A stretch of DNA of 64,000 nucleotides from Natribacillus halophilus. Lineage in GTDB: Bacteria; Bacillota; Bacilli; Bacillales; Marinococcaceae. This document shows positions 18,409 to 27,444 of the stretch, piece by piece; positions within the stretch are counted from its first letter, which is position 1, and each line of letters begins with the position of its first letter. The notes beneath the pieces are model-generated. The model did no database searches, was not told the origin of the DNA, and worked only from the letters and a program-made list of their open reading frames with translations. Where the stretch lies: NCBI RefSeq assembly GCF_900100185.1, contig NZ_FNEN01000002.1, forward strand, positions 78,061-142,060. The letters are read 5' to 3'. The position numbers were made by a program, and so were the translations under genes.

Positions 18409-18774
18409 TTACGTCGCTGACAGTTGCAGTTCCTCGCGTTCCTCTTCCGTAAAGACACGGCTTCGGAGCAGAAAGCGCACGCCTTCCGGTCCTTCGACGG
18501 AAAACATTCCGCCGCGGCCTTTCACGACATCGATAATAAGCTGGGTGTGTTTCCAATACTCATACTGATCTTTCGCGATATAGAAAGGCGCGCCGCCGAT
18601 ATCGCCGAGGTAAATATCGCTTTTGCCGACCCTGAATTCATCTTTCGGAAAACACATCGGGGAACTGCCGTCACAGCATCCGCCTGATTGGTGAAAAAGG
18701 AGCGGTCCGTGCTTCTTTTCGAGCTTCTGGATGAGGTTGATCGTCTCATCGGTAGCGCGGACTCTATCCACCAT
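18409..18774 (-). CDS. DUF779 domain protein
   Basis: 121 aa. Cysteine pattern SGGCCDGSSPMC near residue 30 and later conserved KDQYEYWKHTQLIIDVV identify DUF779. Genes of this family are regularly found next to aldehyde or acetaldehyde dehydrogenases and alcohol dehydrogenases, and here it follows the dehydrogenase by 16 bp. The vicinal cysteines suggest metal binding or redox control, an inference. Strong site AAAGAAGGAGG precedes ATG 18774. Confidence 0.85.
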   Translation of the reverse strand: MVDRVRATDETINLIQKLEKKHGPLLFHQSGGCCDGSSPMCFPKDEFRVGKSDIYLGDIGGAPFYIAKDQYEYWKHTQLIIDVVKGRGGMFSVEGPEGVRFLLRSRVFTEEEREELQLSAT

Positions 18775-18790
18775 GGAGATTCCTCCTTCT

Positions 18791-20311
18791 TTAAAATAAT
18801 CCTTGCGGCTCTTCGCTATAGCTGACGAGCAAGTTCTTCGTCTGTTGATAATGATCGAGCATCATGAGATGGTTTTCGCGCCCGATCCCGGATTTTTTAT
18901 AGCCGCCGAAGGCTGCGTGCGCCGGATACTCGTGGAAGCAATTTGTCCAGACGCGTCCGGCTTGAATCGCGCGGCCGAACCGATAGGCTGTATTAATGTT
19001 GCGGGACCAGACGCCCGCACCGAGGCCGTACAACGTGTCGTTGGCGATTTCCAGAGCTTCATCGTTGTCCTTGAACGTTGTCACGGAGACGACGGGACCG
19101 AAAATTTCTTCCTGGAAGACGCGCATTTTGTTGTTCCCTTTGAAAATCGTCGGCTCGACGTAATAGCCTTCGGCTTGTTCGCCTTCATATTTTTTACGGT
19201 TGCCGCCGGTGACGACTTCTGCGCCTTCTTGCTCGGCGATATCAAAATAGGAGATGATTTTTTCCAATTGTTCTTCGGACGCTTGCGCCCCGATCATCGT
19301 ATTCGTGTCGAGAGGATCGCCGCCTTTGATTTCTTTTACTTTTTTCAAGGCACGGTCCATAAATTCATCATAGATGGACTCATCGATAAGAGCGCGCGAC
19401 GGGCATGTACAGACCTCACCGTTATTAAGGGCAAACATGACGAATCCTTCGATCGCTTTATCGAGAAAGCCATCATCCTTGTCCATGACATCGGCGAAGA
19501 AAATATTAGGGGATTTTCCGCCGAGTTCAAGCGTCACCGGAATGATGTTCTCGGATGCGTATTGCATAATCATCCGCCCGGTCGTCGTCTCGCCGGTAAA
19601 GGCCACTTTATCGACCTTATCGCTCTGGGCGAGCGGCTTACCGGCTTCCAGACCGAAGCCTTGCACGACGTTGAGCACACCAGGCGGAAGCAGGTCATGC
19701 ACGAGCTCGAGCCAGATATTGATGGAGGCGGGGGTTTGTTCCGCCGGTTTCAAAACGGTGCAGTTTCCGGCTGCGAGCGCCGGCGCCACTTTCCAGGACA
19801 TCATGAGGAGAGGAAAATTCCAGGGGATAATCTGTCCCGTTACGCCGAGCGGTTCGTGGAAATGATACGCTACCGTATCCTCATCGATTTGCGAAACGCC
19901 ACCTTCCTGGGCGCGAATCACACTGGCAAAATAGCGAAAATGATCGATAGCGTTGGGAATATCCGCCGCCAATGCTTCACGCACCGGCTTGCCATTATCC
20001 CACGTTTCCGCCACGGCCAGCGTTTCCAGATTCTCTTCCATACGATCCGCAATTTTATTCAAAATACGAGAGCGATCGGCTACGGAAGTCGCGGCCCACG
20101 CAGCTTTCGCCTCATGGCCGGCATCCAGCGCCCGGCTGACATCCGCTTCCTTGGAGCGGGCAATCTTCGTGAAAACTTGTCCATCGACCGGACTGACATT
20201 GTCAAAATATTCGCCATCCGCAGGCGCGACCCACTCCCCGCCGATGAAATTGTCATAGTGCGAATCGAAGTCCACAATAGCGTTAGCTGTTCCCGGTTTT
20301 GCGTAATGCAT
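18791..20311 (-). CDS. NAD-dependent aldehyde dehydrogenase (ExaC/AcoD type)
   Basis: 506 aa from ATG 20311, chosen because AAGGGGG lies just before it and [15 protein letters not shown] matches the usual family start; a longer frame to 20398 enters non-coding sequence. Catalytic Cys lies in GEVCTCPSR near residue 300 and the general-base Glu in LELGGKSPN; the nucleotide loop is FTGETTTG. This subfamily oxidises acetaldehyde and related aldehydes to acids. Pairing with DUF779 supports the assignment. Confidence 0.9.
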   Translation of the reverse strand: MHYAKPGTANAIVDFDSHYDNFIGGEWVAPADGEYFDNVSPVDGQVFTKIARSKEADVSRALDAGHEAKAAWAATSVADRSRILNKIADRMEENLETLAVAETWDNGKPVREALAADIPNAIDHFRYFASVIRAQEGGVSQIDEDTVAYHFHEPLGVTGQIIPWNFPLLMMSWKVAPALAAGNCTVLKPAEQTPASINIWLELVHDLLPPGVLNVVQGFGLEAGKPLAQSDKVDKVAFTGETTTGRMIMQYASENIIPVTLELGGKSPNIFFADVMDKDDGFLDKAIEGFVMFALNNGEVCTCPSRALIDESIYDEFMDRALKKVKEIKGGDPLDTNTMIGAQASEEQLEKIISYFDIAEQEGAEVVTGGNRKKYEGEQAEGYYVEPTIFKGNNKMRVFQEEIFGPVVSVTTFKDNDEALEIANDTLYGLGAGVWSRNINTAYRFGRAIQAGRVWTNCFHEYPAHAAFGGYKKSGIGRENHLMMLDHYQQTKNLLVSYSEEPQGLF

Positions 20312-20430
20312 TTTTTGATGTCCCCCTTGTATTGTAATGAGCGGATTGTATACGCTTACATTACTTGCAAGCTTTAATAGGGAATACCCTTTTTCCATTT
20401 ATTTTAAACAAGTTGCTCGCGCTCGGAATC

Positions 20431-20513
20431 TGGCGCTTTCGTGCGGGAATCTGGCGCTTTTGAACGATAATCTGGCGCTTTTTACTCAGAATCTGGCGCT
20501 TTTCCAGATTTAT
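20431..20513 (+). repeat. 21-bp tandem array (copy 4)
   Basis: TGGCGC begins at 20431, 20452, 20473 and 20494, exact 21-bp steps, each preceded by (A/C)TC. It lies between the divergent end of the YhfI-like gene and the start of the aldehyde dehydrogenase, same orientation as the other arrays. Confidence 0.92.
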
Positions 20514-20514
20514 T

Positions 20515-21255
20515 TCATTTAATAAAATAAGACTTCGTAGGATCCGCGAGTTCCGTCTCACCGGAAAATACTTCTTTCGCTTCACTCACCAGATCGTTAA
20601 TGTTTCCATAATGAGGAAAATGTGTTAATAACAGGCGATCAACCCCCGTTTCATAAGCCAATTGCCCCGCTTGTCGGCCGCTTAAGTGGCCGGGGATCTG
20701 CTCAATCATGCTATGATAGGTGCTCGCTTCGCTGACGAGCATTCGACTCCCTTTTATAAAAGGGAGCAGGTTTGACGTCCAGGCCGTATCCGCTGTAAAG
20801 GCTATGGATTCGTTATTTTCACTCGTAAATTTTAACGCCAGACAATAGACAGGATGTTCGGTCTCACGAAAGCTCACGTTCCACGGACCGATCGTTTGAT
20901 TTTGCTGCGGCGAAACAGCGGTTGTTTTCATATACTTGTTCTTTTGTAATTGTGAAAAATGCTCCTCACCCCGGGGATGGGCATATACTTGTAACGGTCG
21001 ATCGCGCTTGTTCAATAACGTTTCTATCATCAAGCCGTGCTGTAACACACCGATATCCGCGATGTGGTCGGGATGATAATGGGTGATCACGAGCGCGTCG
21101 AGTTCATGGAGAGCGATATGGGTTTGCAGCGCGGACAACACGCCGCTTCCGCAATCGATCAGACAGCGAAATCCTTGCTCTTCCAGTAAAAAGGCCGACG
21201 TCGCGCCATTCGCGTTTGGATACGCGCCCCAAACACCTAATGGGGTTATTTTCAT
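20515..21255 (-). CDS. MBL-fold hydrolase, YhfI/RNase Z-like
   Basis: 246 aa. Starts MKITPLGVWGAYPNANGATS, as in B. subtilis YhfI. The metal motif THYHPDHIADIG lies near residue 58; further ligands are in FTADTAW, GHLSGRQAG and LTHFPHYG. It is a stand-alone RNase Z/arylsulfatase-like fold; the substrate is not known. The start is seven bases from the lipase stop, so the two are likely co-translated. Confidence 0.88.
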   Translation of the reverse strand: MKITPLGVWGAYPNANGATSAFLLEEQGFRCLIDCGSGVLSALQTHIALHELDALVITHYHPDHIADIGVLQHGLMIETLLNKRDRPLQVYAHPRGEEHFSQLQKNKYMKTTAVSPQQNQTIGPWNVSFRETEHPVYCLALKFTSENNESIAFTADTAWTSNLLPFIKGSRMLVSEASTYHSMIEQIPGHLSGRQAGQLAYETGVDRLLLTHFPHYGNINDLVSEAKEVFSGETELADPTKSYFIK

Positions 21256-21262
21256 GGTATAA

Positions 21263-22084
21263 TCATCCTTTTTGACTGATTATACCATTTGTCGTCCGGA
21301 GCCGATAGTTAAAGACTTTCAGAGATGCTTCCTTTGCGACCGATGAACGCACGGCCAACCCGTGATGGTCGTAATTCGGAAAATCAGCCAAATGCTCAGC
21401 ACCTTTGATGACCGCGGAATCATGCGGTACAAGGCCGTCACTCGCTGTTCGTTTGGTTAAACGCAAGATGAGCCAGCCAAGATAAACTTCGCCTGTCAAT
21501 CCCCAATTTTTCCGAATTTTCCCTTCGGCATAGCCGCGAACCGTGTATATTTTCCCGCCATTATAAAGCGGGGCTTCGGCCACCGGATAACGCTCATTAA
21601 AGGTTCTCATCCTCTTAGGCGTATTGTCGGCAAAGGCTTTTCCCGATCTAATAATATACCCGAACCACCCGAAGTAATCGGCCAACGGGCTGCCATGATG
21701 CGGCGTGCCTAAAGTGACGAGGTCCGCGACGGTACCGGGTTGATGGTAGATATATTGACGCGCGACGATACCTCCCATGCTGTGACCGATAATGTTAAAT
21801 GTCTCTCCGAGACCATAGCTTTTTTGGAAAATATGAATCTTTCTCTCGACTTCTCGTACTTGCTCATCCAGTGACTTCGTCCCCGCCGTGATGTTATTGT
21901 GACCGATCGTATAAATGACGTTGCCATTAAAGACTTTTTCATTCACATCATTGGGCGCGTTTGTATAAATGATATACACATGTTCAGACCCCCAAATGTC
22001 TGCCATCGCCTCCAAAAAAGCTTCACTCCAACGATGGCGATTAAACAAACCGTGAATGAGCACGACATCCTGTACGTCTGTCAT
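21263..22084 (-). CDS. Alpha/beta-hydrolase, lipase-like
   Basis: 273 aa. LIHGLFNRHRW forms the oxyanion region and the nucleophile Ser is in GHSMGGIVARQ; Asp and His candidates are in SDGLVP and YDHHGL. No signal peptide, so intracellular or non-classically located. The domain resembles triacylglycerol lipase and PGAP1-like esterases. Coupled to the YhfI-like gene downstream and followed upstream by the acyl-CoA synthetase, suggesting lipid turnover. Confidence 0.82.
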   Translation of the reverse strand: MTDVQDVVLIHGLFNRHRWSEAFLEAMADIWGSEHVYIIYTNAPNDVNEKVFNGNVIYTIGHNNITAGTKSLDEQVREVERKIHIFQKSYGLGETFNIIGHSMGGIVARQYIYHQPGTVADLVTLGTPHHGSPLADYFGWFGYIIRSGKAFADNTPKRMRTFNERYPVAEAPLYNGGKIYTVRGYAEGKIRKNWGLTGEVYLGWLILRLTKRTASDGLVPHDSAVIKGAEHLADFPNYDHHGLAVRSSVAKEASLKVFNYRLRTTNGIISQKG

Positions 22085-22136
22085 TGTCTCAACTCTTTCT
22101 ATTATAATAACCGGATGTCCATTATAAAGAAAACTT

Positions 22137-22219
22137 GGCTTATCGCCAAGCCTTTAAGGCGATAAGCCTTAGTTGCACTTATGCAGGATAAGAAAGTGGT
22201 TTATACTTTCTTATCCTGC
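22137..22219. repeat. Two adjacent palindromes, including dispersed palindrome copy B
   Basis: First hairpin: GGCTTATCGCC, loop AAGCCTTTAA, GGCGATAAGCC (22137-22168). Second: GCAGGATAAGAAAGT, loop GGTTTAT, ACTTTCTTATCCTGC (22183-22219), a perfect 15-bp stem and the same element as 12367-12402. Neither is followed by a T-run on the strand of the flanking genes. Confidence 0.88.
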
Positions 22220-22240
22220 TAAAAAATTTAGCTGTCTTCG

Positions 22241-24082
22241 TCACGTGCCAGCGGCTACTTCCCTTTCGGAGACGGATGTTTCATCATAAGTCTCCTCGAT
22301 CACGCTTTTATATTTTTCGAGAATATGGTTCATTTTCAGGGACAGTTTTGGTGTTAATTCCCCGCTGTCTACCGTCCACTCGTCTTTGACGACGACCACT
22401 TTCTTCGGTTGCTCATAATCGGCGTGGGATTGGGTAAGGCGTGCCACTTCATCCGTTAATAATTGTTGCACCTCGTCACGTTTGCATAATTCGGCCCTTG
22501 ATCCGACGTCCATGCCCTGCTGTTTCGCCCATGGCAGCAGGTTTTCCATATCGGGCGTCACGAGGGCGATCACATATTGTCGCCCGTCTCCGACGACGGC
22601 GGCAAACTCAATATAACTGCTTTCATTGATGACACTTTCCACCGGCGCCGGAGCCACATTTTTTCCGGTGGAGAGCACGAGCATACGCTTTTTGCGATCG
22701 ATGATCTTCAAATACCCTTCTTCATCAAGGGAACCGATATCGCCGGTATGGAGCCAGCCGTCAACGATGTCTTTGTCGGTCGCTTCCTGATTTTTATAAT
22801 ACCCTTGCATCACATTCGGACCCTTGACGAGCACTTCCCCATCGGAGGCTATGCGCACTTTGACATTCGGAAGCGGTTTGCCGGTCGTCCCCACCTTGGC
22901 GCGCGTTATCGGATTCGTCGTTACCACCGGAGAGGTTTCCGTGAGGCCATACCCTTCCAGAATCGGAATGTCCAGCGACCAGAAAAACCTGGCAATGTCC
23001 GGGTTCAATGTCCCGCCACCGACGACCATGCTGCGCATGCGGCCGCCGAGTCGCTGCTTGATTTTTTGGTAAACGAGGCGGTCAGCCAGCAGCAAATGGC
23101 GCTGCAATTTTTTCGGCATTTGCTTATTGAGCAGCATTTCCTGCACAGGGGTGTTTAAATAGTAATCATACCTTTGCCCTCCCACATCAAGCGCCCAATT
23201 GAACATTTTCCTTTTCACGGGAGAACCGCCTTCTACTTGTTCCACCACTCTTGCGTACACTTTTTCGAAAAGTCGCGGGACGCTCGTCATGATCGTCGGC
23301 TGCACTTCCTGCATGTTATCCTGAATCGTATCGATACTTTCGGCATAAGCGATCGTCGTCCCTACAGACAGAGGCATATAATGACCGGCCAGCCTTTCGA
23401 AGACATGTGACAGCGGAAGGTAGGAGAGTTGAACATCTTCCGGTTTCAGTTCGATCAACCAAAATTGAATCGCTTTCATATTACTCAAGAAATTTTCGTG
23501 ACTAAGCATCACCCCTTTGGGCTCTCCGGTCGTTCCGGACGTATGAATGATCGTCATCAGCTGGTCTTCCGCAATCGCTTTCCAGCGTTCTTCCCAGTCA
23601 TTTAAAGGATGGATTGCTCCATCTTTTTCCAGTGAAGCCAACGAAGAAACATGGCCGGTAGCGGTAAAATCCGGACCCGGTTCCATTACGATTGCATGCT
23701 GAAGTTCAGCATCCCCATCTCGGACTTTTTGTAACTGTTCGTCATTTTCGACAATAGCAATCGTACAATCTCCGTTCTTGAGCACATAAGACACCTGATT
23801 GTAAGGAATGGTCGGATAAACCGGTACACTAACGGCACCCAAACTGCCAATCGCAAAATCTGAAATCGCCCACATCTGATTGCTGTTCGACAAAATCGCC
23901 ACTTTGTCCCCCGGGTTGACCCCCAGCCTCGCGAGGCCGGCGGCCAGGTTACGGATTCTATCCCACAACGCCTGATAGGTCATGCTCACATAGCTGCCGT
24001 CCTGTTTCCACATCAAGGCATCTTTTTCCGAATAGCGCTCGACCGTTTGACTTAACATTTCCAGCAAATTTTTCGGATCCAT
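22241..24082 (-). CDS. Long-chain acyl-CoA synthetase (AMP-forming)
   Basis: 613 aa. AMP-binding motif IIHTSGTTGEPKGVMLSHEN lies near residue 180, the adenylation core YGLTETSPVVT and GWLHTGDIGSLDEEGYLKI further on, with the fatty-acid gate length of FadD15-type enzymes. The start at 24082 is preceded by GAGGGGGG; the open frame reaches 24100 but begins inside that site. It activates fatty acids with CoA and ATP in the cytoplasm or at the membrane. The lipase and YhfI-like genes are nearby on the same strand. Confidence 0.9.
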   Translation of the reverse strand: MDPKNLLEMLSQTVERYSEKDALMWKQDGSYVSMTYQALWDRIRNLAAGLARLGVNPGDKVAILSNSNQMWAISDFAIGSLGAVSVPVYPTIPYNQVSYVLKNGDCTIAIVENDEQLQKVRDGDAELQHAIVMEPGPDFTATGHVSSLASLEKDGAIHPLNDWEERWKAIAEDQLMTIIHTSGTTGEPKGVMLSHENFLSNMKAIQFWLIELKPEDVQLSYLPLSHVFERLAGHYMPLSVGTTIAYAESIDTIQDNMQEVQPTIMTSVPRLFEKVYARVVEQVEGGSPVKRKMFNWALDVGGQRYDYYLNTPVQEMLLNKQMPKKLQRHLLLADRLVYQKIKQRLGGRMRSMVVGGGTLNPDIARFFWSLDIPILEGYGLTETSPVVTTNPITRAKVGTTGKPLPNVKVRIASDGEVLVKGPNVMQGYYKNQEATDKDIVDGWLHTGDIGSLDEEGYLKIIDRKKRMLVLSTGKNVAPAPVESVINESSYIEFAAVVGDGRQYVIALVTPDMENLLPWAKQQGMDVGSRAELCKRDEVQQLLTDEVARLTQSHADYEQPKKVVVVKDEWTVDSGELTPKLSLKMNHILEKYKSVIEETYDETSVSEREVAAGT

Positions 24083-24220
24083 CTTCGCCCCCCTCATCAT
24101 TTTAAAGTCGGTTTCTTATTATTATATCATTATGCCGATAAAAGTTCCTCTTTTCCGACTCTTTGCAAAATCATGATTGGAAATCATGTTCGCACGTAAA
24201 AAGGTCCCGAAGACAGTTGT

Positions 24221-24825
24221 TCAAGTTTCACTTTTTCCGGGAAAAGTTTCTTCTTGATCGTTCGGGCGAGCAGACATCGATTCTTCCTGTAAAAAAACTT
24301 TTGGATAAGGTGTTATATACAGGTCCCCGCTGAACAACCAGCCTTGATACGGCTCAAACAAACAGACATGATCTGCGGTATGACCAGGGGCCTCGATCAG
24401 GTAAAAACGATGATAGGAGGTTTCGATCACGTGGGGATACGGCTTAGCACCAAAAGGAAGGCGACGGCCGGCAAAAAGTTCCTGATACCATGGACTGTGT
24501 GATTTTTCATCAGCGATGGGAATCGTTTTTCATGCACGAGAATATCCGCCGTTATATGTCGACCGATCCATGAAGCCATGCCGGAATGGTCTTCGTGATA
24601 ATGCGTAATCGCGACCCGGTCAATATCCCAGGCACGAAAAAAAGGAATAAGGCTTCTCCGACGTCTACTCGGCCCCGTGTCAACGAGCACCCCGTCGATG
24701 TAGTATAGGTAGAAAGACATTAAGGGCAGGTACGGAAAAGCAGGCAATCTCGGTCCCTTTGTCTTGATTTTACCACTCATAATCGCCGTTGTGGCATTCA
24801 GGATGTACTGACATTTTGATAACAT
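24221..24825 (-). pseudogene. Frameshifted MBL-fold hydrolase
   Basis: The N-terminal part (24825-24500) carries the metal motif ITHYHEDHSG after YYIDGVLVDTG. Near 24500 the frame shifts: HSPWYQELFAGRRLPFGAKP continues in another frame into EAPGHTADHVCLFEP and LFSGDLYITPYPKV, the expected later motifs. The tail may contain a second shift near 24250. The gene is inactive unless the shift is a sequencing error. It would have been a glyoxalase-II-like hydrolase of about 215 aa. Confidence 0.75.
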
Positions 24826-24954
24826 TGCCCCGCCATCGTGTATATCACCCAGCCTCACCCGAAACAATACTACTGTATCGAAACGGATTGTACCACTTGC
24901 TACCTAATAAGCAATGTGATAATATACAATACGTGGTGCCCAATACTTACCTAT

Positions 24955-25029
24955 TCCGCAGTAGCTCAGGGGTAGAGCAATCGACTGTTAATCGATCTGT
25001 CGCTGGTTCGAATCCGGCCTGCGGAGCCA
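24955..25029 (+). tRNA. tRNA-Asn (GTT)
   Basis: Acceptor stem TCCGCAG / CTGCGGA, D-arm GCTC..GAGC, anticodon loop CTGTTAA with GTT, T-arm with GGTTCGAATCC, and an encoded CCA end. One base separates it from the next tRNA. Confidence 0.95.
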
Positions 25030-25030
25030 T

Positions 25031-25106
25031 GCTTCCTTAGCTCAGCAGGCAGAGCGCATCCATGGTAAGGATGAGGTCGCCGGTTCGAGTCCGGCAGGAA
25101 GCTCCA
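25031..25106 (+). tRNA. tRNA-Thr (GGT)
   Basis: Acceptor GCTTCCT / AGGAAGC, D-arm GCTC..GAGC, anticodon stem CATCC / GGATG with loop ATGGTAA giving GGT, T-arm GGTTCGAGTCC, encoded CCA. Its 3' half is the integration target of the element that follows; the gene itself stays intact. Confidence 0.95.
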
Positions 25107-25108
25107 GC
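25062..25108 (+). other. Left attachment site of the integrated element
   Basis: 47 bp from the anticodon loop to two bases beyond CCA are repeated without mismatch at 41476-41522. The sequence before and after differs at the two places, so this is the shared core of an integration site in the tRNA-Thr 3' end, the classical target of tyrosine integrases. Confidence 0.88.
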
Positions 25109-25110
25109 TT

Positions 25111-25147
25111 AAACGCTATTCTCACAAGGGATTGGGCGTTTTTTTTT
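25111..25147 (+). terminator. Terminator after the tRNA pair
   Basis: AAACGC and GCGTTT form a stem around a 19-base loop and are followed by a run of T. As it lies inside the inserted element it would replace the original terminator of the tRNA transcript. Confidence 0.5.
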
Positions 25148-25171
25148 AGAGTGATTATAAATAACGCTGAT

Positions 25172-25192
25172 CTGTTGACCAGTTGTTGACCA
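25172..25192 (+). repeat. Left inner 21-bp repeat, candidate integrase arm site
   Basis: Contains TTGACCAGTTGTTGACCA, that is two TTGACCA boxes. An identical 21-bp copy in the same orientation lies at 41343-41363, inside the other end of the element. Direct repeats just inside attL and attR are the typical arm-type binding sites of Tn916/ICEBs1-like integrases. Confidence 0.6.
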
Positions 25193-25412
25193 TTCCAAAA
25201 ATACGGAATATAGGTTCCTATACTTCGCACAACTTAGAATACCTATAGTGGCGGATTTACGAAACGTTTCCATTCCCTATAAATATAAATAATTTAACAG
25301 TCGTTTTAAAACCCACATTTCGCGCCCGTTTGAGTATGTTTCTTAATTTTTGGCAGGAATTTGCCTTACCTTTATCAAAGGTTCAGGGAAGACAACCCAT
25401 GAGGTGATTCCT

Positions 25413-26098
25413 TTGAGCCTAACACCAGAAGATCTTCCCGACATTCAACCCGTTCGTATCGGATCAACGCCAGTGATCCGCCAGCTGATGGAAAAAAACG
25501 GGAAAACCTACCGGTTTCTGGTGATCCAATCCGACCATATGGATGCCCGAAAAGAAAAAACCATCCAAAGCAACTTGGAAAAGGAACAGCGACGTTGGCA
25601 CAAGGAACAAGCCGAGCTGGAAAGTCAGGACTTCTCCTGCGAAGCCGACGCGGAAGAGGCGCTGGGCGCATTTTTCAAGAAACACCCGAACAGCTCGAGG
25701 TGCTTCGAAAGCAAGCCTCTATCTTTATTCTCGTGACCAGTGTCGCCAAAGATGATCAAGCAGACGTGGAGCTGTTAAAGGCCTATAAAGGGCAACAGAC
25801 GGTGGAAAATCGCTTTCGTTTCCTCAAAAATCCCTTTTTTGTCGGCAGGGTCTATCTGGCAAAACCTAAACGCGTGGAAGCTTTTGCATGTGTGATGATG
25901 ATCAGTGTCATGGTGTACAGCCTCTTTGAATACCTGATTCGCAAAAACATGGAAGGGGCCTCCGAACCCCTGAACCAACTTGGCGGAGGAGGACGCAGAA
26001 GCTTTCGCCCCACGGGTGAATCTGTTTTGGAACTTTTGGACACCGTCGACATCCTTCATATGGAGATTGACGGCCATCTTCGGCGGTTCCAAAAATGA
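25413..26098 (+). pseudogene. Degenerate IS1634-like transposase
   Basis: From TTG 25413 (after GAGGTGA) the frame reads SLTPEDLPDIQPVRIGSTPV, a transposase N-terminus, then jumps directly to KNGKTYRFLVIQSDHM, so the middle with most of the catalytic core is deleted. A frameshift near 25690 moves the rest into another frame: VLRKQASIFILVTSV, KGQQTVENRFRFLKNP and FEYLIRKNMEG. It resembles IS1634/IS4-type transposases. No terminal repeats are visible. Confidence 0.75.
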
Positions 26099-26148
26099 TT
26101 GAACTTTAGGTAATAGTTCGCTAGTAGACATGGTCATTCCTCCCGTAA

Positions 26149-27276
26149 TTATGCTTTTTCCACTAAAAATACTTCGTCTGGGGCTACATACGTATACCCT
26201 AGCTCCTCGGCTACGGCTTTATGGGTGACATAGCCGGCGGCTACGTTTAACCCTTTTTGTAGAGCGTTGTTTTGTTCAATGGCTGATTGAATCCCTAGGT
26301 TAGCGACCTGAGTGACATAAGGGAGTGTCACATTCGTTAAAGCTATCGTTGCTGTTCGCGGGACAGCTCCAGGGATATTGGCGACAGCGTAGTGAACGAC
26401 ATTGTGCTTAACAAAAACAGGATCTTCATGCGTGGTGATCCGATCACCCGTCTCAAAAATACCTCCTTGGTCAATGGCTACATCCAATACGACAGAACCC
26501 GGGGTCATCGTTTTGATCATTTCCTCAGTAACCAGCTTAGGGGCTTTTGCGCCAGGGATAAGCACTGCTCCAATGACAAGAGCTGAGTCCTTGACCGCTT
26601 CTGCAATGTTTACAGGGTTGGATATCAACGTTTGAACCTCATTGCCGAATAGATCATCCAACTTCCGAAGGCGAGCGGGGTTTACATCAATAATTGTCAC
26701 GCTTGCCCCAAGACCAATGGCAATTTTAGCTGCATTGACACCGGAAATTCCACCGCCAATGATCGTGACTTTACTGCGGGGGACCCCAGGCACGCCACTT
26801 AAGAGAACACCTTTTCCTCCGTATGTGTTTTCTAAGAATTGTGCCCCAAGTTGTGCCGCCATGCGACCGGCCACCTCACTCATCGGCGTGAGTAAAGGGA
26901 GCTTGCCGTCTACCTCCACCGTTTCAAAAGCTAAAGCATTGACGCCTTTTTCCACCAAGGCTTTTGTCACTTCAAATTCTGCAGCCAAGTGTAGGTAAGT
27001 GAATAAAATGAGGTCTTGACGAAAATATTGAAATTCCGATACTTGCGGTTCTTTTACTTTCACGACCATCTCTGTTTGGGTCCAAACATCTTTCTGATCT
27101 TTAAAAATATCTGCACCGGCTTCTTTATACTCCTCATCTGTAAATCCGCTTCCGACACCAGCGTTGTTTTCTACAAACACTTGGTGACCTTCGTTCACTA
27201 AGGCATGAACCCCCGCTGGGGTTAATCCGACTCTGTTTTCTCCTGCTTTTATTTCTTTTGGCACTCCTATAATCAT
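26149..27276 (-). CDS. ald: Alanine dehydrogenase
   Basis: 375 aa, normal for Ald. Starts [20 protein letters not shown]; the NAD fold [18 protein letters not shown] lies near residue 175 and [19 protein letters not shown] precedes it. It interconverts L-alanine and pyruvate plus ammonia with NAD. GGAGG stands 11 bases before the ATG. It lies inside the integrated element but its base composition is less AT-rich than the catabolic cluster upstream, so it may have come separately. It could help funnel amino compounds released by the M20 hydrolase into pyruvate. Confidence 0.95.
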   Translation of the reverse strand: MIIGVPKEIKAGENRVGLTPAGVHALVNEGHQVFVENNAGVGSGFTDEEYKEAGADIFKDQKDVWTQTEMVVKVKEPQVSEFQYFRQDLILFTYLHLAAEFEVTKALVEKGVNALAFETVEVDGKLPLLTPMSEVAGRMAAQLGAQFLENTYGGKGVLLSGVPGVPRSKVTIIGGGISGVNAAKIAIGLGASVTIIDVNPARLRKLDDLFGNEVQTLISNPVNIAEAVKDSALVIGAVLIPGAKAPKLVTEEMIKTMTPGSVVLDVAIDQGGIFETGDRITTHEDPVFVKHNVVHYAVANIPGAVPRTATIALTNVTLPYVTQVANLGIQSAIEQNNALQKGLNVAAGYVTHKAVAEELGYTYVAPDEVFLVEKA

Positions 27277-27339
27277 GTGCTAAACCTCCTGGCGCTGAAT
27301 CCCCCAACCTGAGTGGTTAGGAAATTTCAAGTTAAATGA

Positions 27340-27423
27340 TTAAGCGGTTTCCCACTCTTTGTGCATCGCGGCTAAAGTCAATTCATGGTCTTTGTTATAC
27401 CATTTACCCATAGATTGCTCCAT
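27340..27423 (-). other. 27-codon open frame, probable gene-end remnant
   Basis: ATG 27423 to TAA 27340 reads MEQSMGKWYNKDHELTLAAM then HKEWETA. It has no ribosome site, but the composition looks like the cytoplasmic C-terminus of a protein. It could be the tail of a gene lost at the junction between ald and the catabolic cluster. I do not recognise the family. Confidence 0.25.
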
Positions 27424-27444
27424 TTATAGGGTTCGCATTAAATA

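Noticed and set aside
18803-20377. A 524-codon open frame on the plus strand opposite the aldehyde dehydrogenase
   Set aside because: It is the antisense shadow of a GC-rich, clearly identified gene; its translation has no domain and no ribosome site.
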